This document shows, one piece after another, positions 58,409 to 64,000 of a stretch of DNA of 64,000 bases. Every line of letters starts with the position of its first letter. The first letter of the stretch is position 1. The translations under genes and the position numbers were made by a program. This DNA is from Aplidium turbinatum (Eukaryota; Chordata; Ascidiacea; Aplousobranchia; Polyclinidae), in contig OU964921.1 of NCBI GenBank assembly GCA_918807975.1, positions 21,664,498 to 21,728,497 of the forward strand. Direction: 5' to 3'. Under the pieces are notes generated by a model that did no database searches, was not told the origin of the DNA, and was given only the letters and a program-made list of their open reading frames with translations.

Positions 58409-58559
58409 GTAAGTACTTCATGTCGCAACTACTACCGTAATTCAGAGACCTATACACTCAAAAAAAATTGTTGTTGTAGTTTTGTTTGGCTTTTCACACA
58501 TGAAGCTTATTGTCATTTGGCCAGTTATTTAAATGTATTTCCGCATTGGTATACTGTGT

Positions 58560-59020
58560 TGAAACCATCAGTTCATGCAGTCTATGGACAGTCCAAAACC
58601 AAATGATCAACGGTTTGCCTGCTTATTTTGCAATTTGAACAAATTACTGTGTTTTCATTGTAGTTGTTGCAGTTGGGTTTATCAAAAAATAAAGAGCCCA
58701 AAATTGGAGGGGAGAGGTTTTTCAAATCCAACTTTAGCCCTGGTTTTAGAATTACAATAGTACAATATCTCTCTTGATATTTTATTAAAGCTACACAGAT
58801 ACTAATTTTTTTGCAATTTCTGCTGCTATTCTGACGTAATAATCCATTTGTTGCAATTTCTGAGATAATAATTTTGTTTTGCCCACTACTAACTTGAATA
58901 TTAAGTAGGCTAGGCGTGGAAGGCAGGTAACGTGGTGTTTGTTCTTGGTTAGATGAATGCTCAAAAACCATCATACATATAGTATTGAGTTTTAGCTTCC
59001 TGATGTTCTCAAATTTGTCT
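58560..59020 (-). pseudogene. Possible LINE C-terminal scrap
   Basis: The minus strand ends ICSNCKISRQTVDHLVLDCP, a C-x2-C...H-x4-C finger as at the C-terminus of many LINE ORF2 proteins. The upstream part (IALIKYQERY, KLDLKNLSPPILG) is open but not recognised. Not similar to the other two LINE types in this window. Confidence 0.35.
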
Positions 59021-59031
59021 TTAGCTAGCCT

Positions 59032-60742
59032 CATAGGCGTCGATTTTTTCTTAGAAGAGAAGAATTCTGGGTGGGCGAGAGTTTTCAAACAGATTTCATT
59101 GAATGTGTATGTTTGCAAATACGCAATGGTTCAGTCTTCGAAATGAGCATATTTTTATTTCGGCAAAAACGTTGCCGAGGCCAAACGGCAAAATTTGAAA
59201 TTGCCTCGGCAATTACTGTGATTGTGAATATTTATTAGAAAAAGATTGTACTAAAACATGTAAAACGAGAAGCGAAAAATATACTAGAGTAGTCTATTAC
59301 GACCGCATTGTTTGATTTGTTGTGATGTAATAATACCAAAAGTAGTGATAAAGCGAGCAACGCGATACGCACGCTGAACTTACAGTAATTCACGTTATAT
59401 AACTCACGGGGGAAAAGTAAGTTAATTTTGGGTTGATTCAACGTTCGAGTCAGCACAAATCTATTTAATTTTCCCGGCGGGTTATACTGCGTAACAACAA
59501 TGCCCAATAAGAAATTTACGTTTGTTTTACATTAATTCGACATTTAGCGACGTTGAATTATAAAATAACGTTAATTGCTCAACCAGGTACAGGTAACATA
59601 TTAATAGCTCTCTGCGAGAAGATCGCCTCGATTTACGTAAGCTTATAAGCCAACATAATTTCGGCACAATTGGGACACTGCGAGCAACACAAAGTCTGTT
59701 TGATGAACTAGTCAGAATCGGTATCATCAGATGCTGTATCAGCTGGACGACATAACGGAAAGCGAGGCGCAACAAGGAGTGGATGCTTACAATAATTTGA
59801 CGTCTACTGGAGTTAAATCAATGCAAATTCTAATAGGGTGATATTTTTATAAAAGATTCTCCCAGCTGGGCACGTGTCTAAGTGCCGGCGAAGTAGGAAG
59901 TAACCCAAATAAAACATCCAGCAATAGTAAGATTGAATCAACATTCTAGTCTGGTGTAGTCTAAGAAAATTAGTTTTTTCTTGTAATCTTGTTGTCCTTA
60001 CAATCACCTCGGCAATTGCCGACGCTAATTTCGAAAAGTGTGCTTAATCTTTCTCACAAAGACTGCGTTTAGCGTCGCTGCAGCAATTAAGCTTTAATAG
60101 GTTGGATGTTTTCTTTCTTGCATCTTGCGATCTTATGAGCGCTGCTAAACTAAACAAACTTCTTTCATGTTTTCCTTTGCGACTTAAAAAGCGCGTGACT
60201 CGTGACCTGTTATCTTTAAAGTGGCGCCTTCGGATTTGCCGCATTTGTAAAAGCGATTGTTTTAGTACGCTTCTAGTTTGTATCGGTTATTTTATTGTCA
60301 TGTTCATTATGATGTCATATTCACATTCCCTTACGCTGACCGGGAACTGAAGTTTGATTGTGACGTAACGAAAGTGAGACCATTCGGAGAAAAGATCAAA
60401 TTGCCGACGCAAATTTGGAGAAAAGATCAAACGTGGCTTTCTCTCACCAGGAATTGCCAGCTGTGGCAGTTGCCGTAGCAACAACAATGCAGTGAGTACC
60501 GCATTTTTTTCCACGCAGCGTTGTTGCGGAATTGCTTTGTTCTGTCGGATACCTAGCGAGAGACATAGTGTAAAACAAGAAGTTGCGCTGCAGTTGGTTG
60601 GATAGTCCAGCGTTTAAGAAAACCGGAAATAATTGTAACGAACACTTCATAAGTGTCATGAAAACAGGGTGGGCGAAACATATTTTGCCCACTCTCGTTT
60701 CACGGCAGGGTAGGCGTCGCCCACCCTATTTCGACGCCTATG
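59032..60742. mobile_element. CATAGGCGTCGA-ended element
   Basis: The ends are CATAGGCGTCGATTTTTTC and TATTTCGACGCCTATG with exact 8-bp duplication GCTAGCCT (59024-59031, 60743-60750). Subterminal GGGTGGGCGA motifs occur at both ends. Contains 59137-60031. No gene recognised. Confidence 0.9.
59137..60031. mobile_element. Short relative of the 24738-25996 element
   Basis: Begins CAGTCTTCGAAATGAGC and ends GCTAATTTCGAAAA. It shares long stretches with 24738-25996 in the same order (AAACGTTG.CGAGGCCAAACGGC, TTGGGTTGATTCAACGTTCG, CGCAACACAAAGTCTG-like blocks) but lacks several segments. Target duplication not seen. Confidence 0.6.
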
Positions 60743-61301
60743 GCTAGCCTATAATTATGCCTAAGGTTGAACAACTAAATTCTTCTAAAGTTCGTAGCTA
60801 GTAGCCTACACTGCTTGATTATGCTTCTGAGTTTAACTCAATACCTAAAGGTGAATGGCAGAAGACAGGAACTTCAAAGGCAGTAATGTGAAACATTTCC
60901 TTATGTTGAAGTATTAATACTGCAGAACCCTCTCAGTAATTTCGGGATACTGTAGTATGATAACCTTTCAGCAAAATCTGAGAGGTATCATAATATTAGA
61001 GATGTACCAATACCAATATTTTGGCCAATACCGATATCACTTTTTTAGGCCGATACTTTGGTGTTACAAAAAGAAACAATTTTGGTATTTGCAAGGAATT
61101 ATATCAAATGCTACGTTTTACCGTATTTGCATCAAACTATTATAAAAAGATTGGGGTTTCTGAAAAATTAATAAAGTGTTTGCGCAAACTCTCCAAATAG
61201 GCTATCATAATTGATAAAAGGATGTAAAATGTAAACCAAGTGATTTGTGTAGTCGTACAAAAACTATTCAACTAAGTAATGTGCAACCTAAGGGCGCTTG
61301 T

Positions 61302-62697
61302 CATAGGCGCCGAGTTTTCAAAATAGCTGGGCGGGCGAACACATAGCCTACTGGCCTGGGTGTTTTTTTTTCTTTGAGACTTTTCGGTCATTTTTTCTGA
61401 TGAAAATATTTCGTTGTCGTGTTTTATCTGAGAAAAGTTAGAACAGACAAACGTTTCTTTAACGTTCATTAGCAAAACTCAACCTTGCAACACTTTTTTC
61501 AGACATTTTGACTAAATTGACTATATTTTTTTCGGACATTTTGCAAAAAAAATCGGTCAATGACCGATAAATGACCGAAAAAAAAAACCCAGATACTGGC
61601 ACGTCAAAGGTTATTTTGTGCGTTTTTCAAAATGGCGATTTTGCTAGGTTGTTGGGCTAGCCTAGTTTTACATTTAAGTCTATGTCTTCTCTAACACGAT
61701 TTGGAAACAAGTAATAAATATAATTGGTATGCAACAACGTCTGGTCCTGGTTATTCAGTTTCGCATATTTTTTGTGATTGGTATGTGCGGGTTGTGGGAC
61801 GAAAACTGCAATACTGTACTAGTTCCATAATTACATTACTATTGTTGATACAACACGATAACACACACACAATACATCGGTGGGTTCATACGATAAGTCG
61901 CTCATAGTGGGCGCTCAGATAAGATACAAGATGCTGTAATGCAACGCAGAAGCGATTTTACAGCAATTCAGCTCCCGAGAAGCCATCTAGTGATAAACTG
62001 CGCTATTGAACCGAGCTTACATTGAATCTACAATTAGAACAGTTATGCTGTATAACGAAGGAGCTGAATTGCAACTAATGACAACCAATTGAACCAACGG
62101 TTTCATCCGGCCAAACCAACAGGTGTGCACAGTTTAATATCAGTGACGTAACAGACCCAACTGTGATGATTGAGACGACAAAATAGAGCATTTTGGCAGC
62201 AGAGTTAATTGATAACGTCGTTGGAGAGAAAATTACTCCTTTGAAGAACAATGCTACAATTTTTACACCGATTTAACATCTAGCGATGTTAAAATGATGT
62301 AAAAGCAGTGGAAATTGCGGTCAGACTTTTACCACGAATGAAGTTCCTCGCAGGTTTGCGCAATTTACTTGATTTAAAGCACTGGGCTACGAGTGGCAGA
62401 GTGGAGACAAACAGCGCGGCTGGACACTTTTACTTGTTTAACGGCGAATCAACATTGTCCAACGTTGCATGAATGTAACAATGGCAATAATTAACGAAAA
62501 CTAATCGCTTAATTAGTAGGTCTAGTAGGGCCTATCATATGGCGACAAAAACAAAACCCTGCGATTAAGGTAAGTAGGCTAGTATCAGAAGGTGGCAGAT
62601 GGTTACAGAAATTTTGGGACTTAAAATTGTATTAATTTTTTTTTTAAATTCCTGAAATGTCCGACAGGCGCGGCCCGCCCGGGACTCGGCGCCGGTG
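61302..62697. mobile_element. CATAGGCGCCGAG-ended element
   Basis: The ends are CATAGGCGCCGAGTTTTC and GACTCGGCGCCGGTG with exact 8-bp duplication GCGCTTGT (61294-61301, 62698-62705). The site is uninterrupted in the 12.4-kb relative (46305-46315, GTGCTTGTCG). A dispersed palindrome (GATTTAACATCTAGCGATGTTAAA) lies at 62270-62293. No gene recognised. Confidence 0.88.
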
Positions 62698-62724
62698 GCG
62701 CTTGTCGTTTGGTTGAAAAGCTTT

Positions 62725-63465
62725 TGCCAGACCAAGACGACCCAGGTAGCAAAAATGTATAATTTTGCATTGTTTTCACGTTGTTTAACATTTAAAAAAC
62801 CCGTGTTACTTGGTTGTTTTTATTAAGCTGGTTCTATCGGTTTGTGATTTAATTACCATCTTTCATTGCAATAAACTTACCAAGCTTAAACAATGTCATG
62901 GCAGAATAAGTAGGCTCAAAATGAAAGCAATGGGACTACGAATCCTCATTAAACTAATCAAAATGGTCTTGTTGCACCTAAGATGACAACCTCATTGTGA
63001 AGAAAGAAGCGTTTTTCTCGGCTATCAGCACAAGGTTGAGCACTCACAAGTAGAGCGAGCAGTTGCGATTAGCTAACCACAACGGTGTAGCTTCCACACT
63101 AGCCATTTCAATTCTTGTCGATGTTATATCTTGCTACAAAACGGCTGCTGAGAAACATATAGTTGATTGGATGGTCTAAATGTCTAGCGTGGAAGCTACA
63201 CCGTTATGGTTAGCGAATCGCAACAGCTTGCTGTACTAGTGAGTGCTAAAAGCTCATTGCTTTCATTTTGAGCCTACTTACTCTGCCATGACATTGTTTA
63301 AGCTTGGTGAGTTTATTACAACGAAAGGTGGAAATTAAATCACAAACTGATAGAACCAGCTAACTAAAAACAACCAAGGTACATGGGGTTTTTCAAACAT
63401 TTAGCAACGTAAAAACGATGCAAAATTATACACTTTTGCTACCTGGGTAGTCTTGGCCTGGTTTT
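62725..63465. repeat. Palindromic segment with a retrozyme-related centre
   Basis: Arms 62725 to about 62945 and about 63245-63465 are inverted copies (GTAGCAAAAATGTATAATTTTGC at one side and its inverse at the other). The centre (63018-63248) matches part of the 339-bp hammerhead unit (GCTACACCGTTATGGTTAGCGAATCGCAAC) plus an inverted piece of it, but has no hammerhead core. Confidence 0.7.
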
Positions 63466-64000
63466 ATCCTCTGCTGAGAGTAAAGAAGAAACACAATGAT
63501 AAATATTGGAGAAATTGAGTCTCCTTCACAACTTAAGGGTGAAGGAGACTCAATCAAACAATGCAAAACTTCTGAAACAAAACGTTTTGTTTGAGTGAAA
63601 GAATCACTGTAAGCAACCAATGCCAAAAGGTGCGCGCATGAAGTCATGGGAGTGTGAGGTATCAAAAATTTGAACAGGTTGTTATTTTTCTACATCAATG
63701 TGACGTTAGCTACTACTTTAACAAATCTATGTCTTTGCTTCTGCAGAAAATCCGCAGCAAACGCCTTTTTTTACATGTTTAGTATCGGCCACAGTATCGG
63801 CCAAATTTTGCCGATACCGATACTCAAAAACTGGCCGATATCACCGATGCCGATATATCGGTACATCTCTACATAATATGATATACAAGATATCTTCATA
63901 TTGGCTGTTTTGATATGGAACGTTCCTCTGGTAATTTTTTTGAAATTTCCGTCTAAACTCCTCCCCTCACCCTGAAAATTACTTTTTGCGTAATATTGTC

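Larger units (their letters stand above)
60997..63871. mobile_element. Short relative of the 12.4-kb element
   Basis: The ends are TAGAGATGTACCAATACC and GGTACATCTCTA with exact 8-bp duplication CATAATAT (60989-60996, 63872-63879). It shares the terminal several hundred bases with 42816-55182, including the uninterrupted site of the hAT at 43232. It has no transposase gene. It is interrupted by 61302-62697. Confidence 0.92.

Noticed and set aside
1-64000. CRISPR arrays, bacterial operons, LTR or capsid-bearing elements
   Set aside because: No regularly spaced repeats, no bacterial gene order, and no gag, protease, integrase or capsid-like blocks were seen.

Overview
This window looks like AT-rich nuclear DNA from an animal, most likely a marine invertebrate or basal chordate with a transposon-swollen genome; the species cannot be named from the sequence. 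Evidence for an animal: two spliced exons with GT-AG borders that match the inositol polyphosphate 5-phosphatase INPP5E, hAT, mariner and LINE families typical of metazoans, and small hammerhead-ribozyme repeats known from animal genomes. There are no bacterial operons, no CRISPR array and no LTR or capsid-bearing element that I can support.

Host gene: the only convincing host coding sequence is INPP5E-like, on the + strand. One exon lies at 33251-33375 and the next at 58289-58408. Their reading phases fit (phase 1), so the 24.9 kb between them is one intron. Earlier and later exons were not found and probably lie outside, so much of the window may be intronic.

Layout: 1-7330 is a broken transposon gene split by a 4.9 kb TIR element, which itself carries a 2.4 kb element. 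7331-9007 holds a small hAT MITE and a dispersed repeat. 9008-10258 is a CATAGGCG-ended element, and directly beside it a hAT (10267-17163) used the same 8-bp target, so three copies of GTATAGGG are visible. Inside that hAT sit a second hAT-type element (11161-15846), a LINE fragment, a 3.2 kb palindromic transposon (12413-15601) and a 734-bp palindromic insert (16049-16782). 18890-24324 is an element with long inverted arms, a 77-bp tandem array in one arm only, and a LINE tail inside. 27828-33089 has two hATs, one interrupted by another transposon. Within the INPP5E intron: a four-layer nest (34476-37668), a CCTCGAAATT-ended element, a mariner scrap, a cluster of three hammerhead ribozymes (39297-39948), a TIR transposon with a transposase gene (40316-42791), and a 12.4 kb composite (42816-55182) containing a nearly intact hAT, a 3.2 kb almost perfect palindrome with its own 8-bp target duplication, and a LINE with a recognisable reverse transcriptase. 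55183-64000 holds further LINE tails, the second INPP5E exon and a shorter relative of the 12.4 kb element.

Common themes: many elements end in TAG...CTA or CAG...CTG with target duplications of 7-9 bp; several related elements encode an unnamed transposase type with a D...CRHH-like centre and an NDxxERG-like C-terminus; and long inverted symmetry recurs (at least six cases). Homologous copies inside the window serve as empty-site controls for several insertions, so the order of insertion can be read directly.
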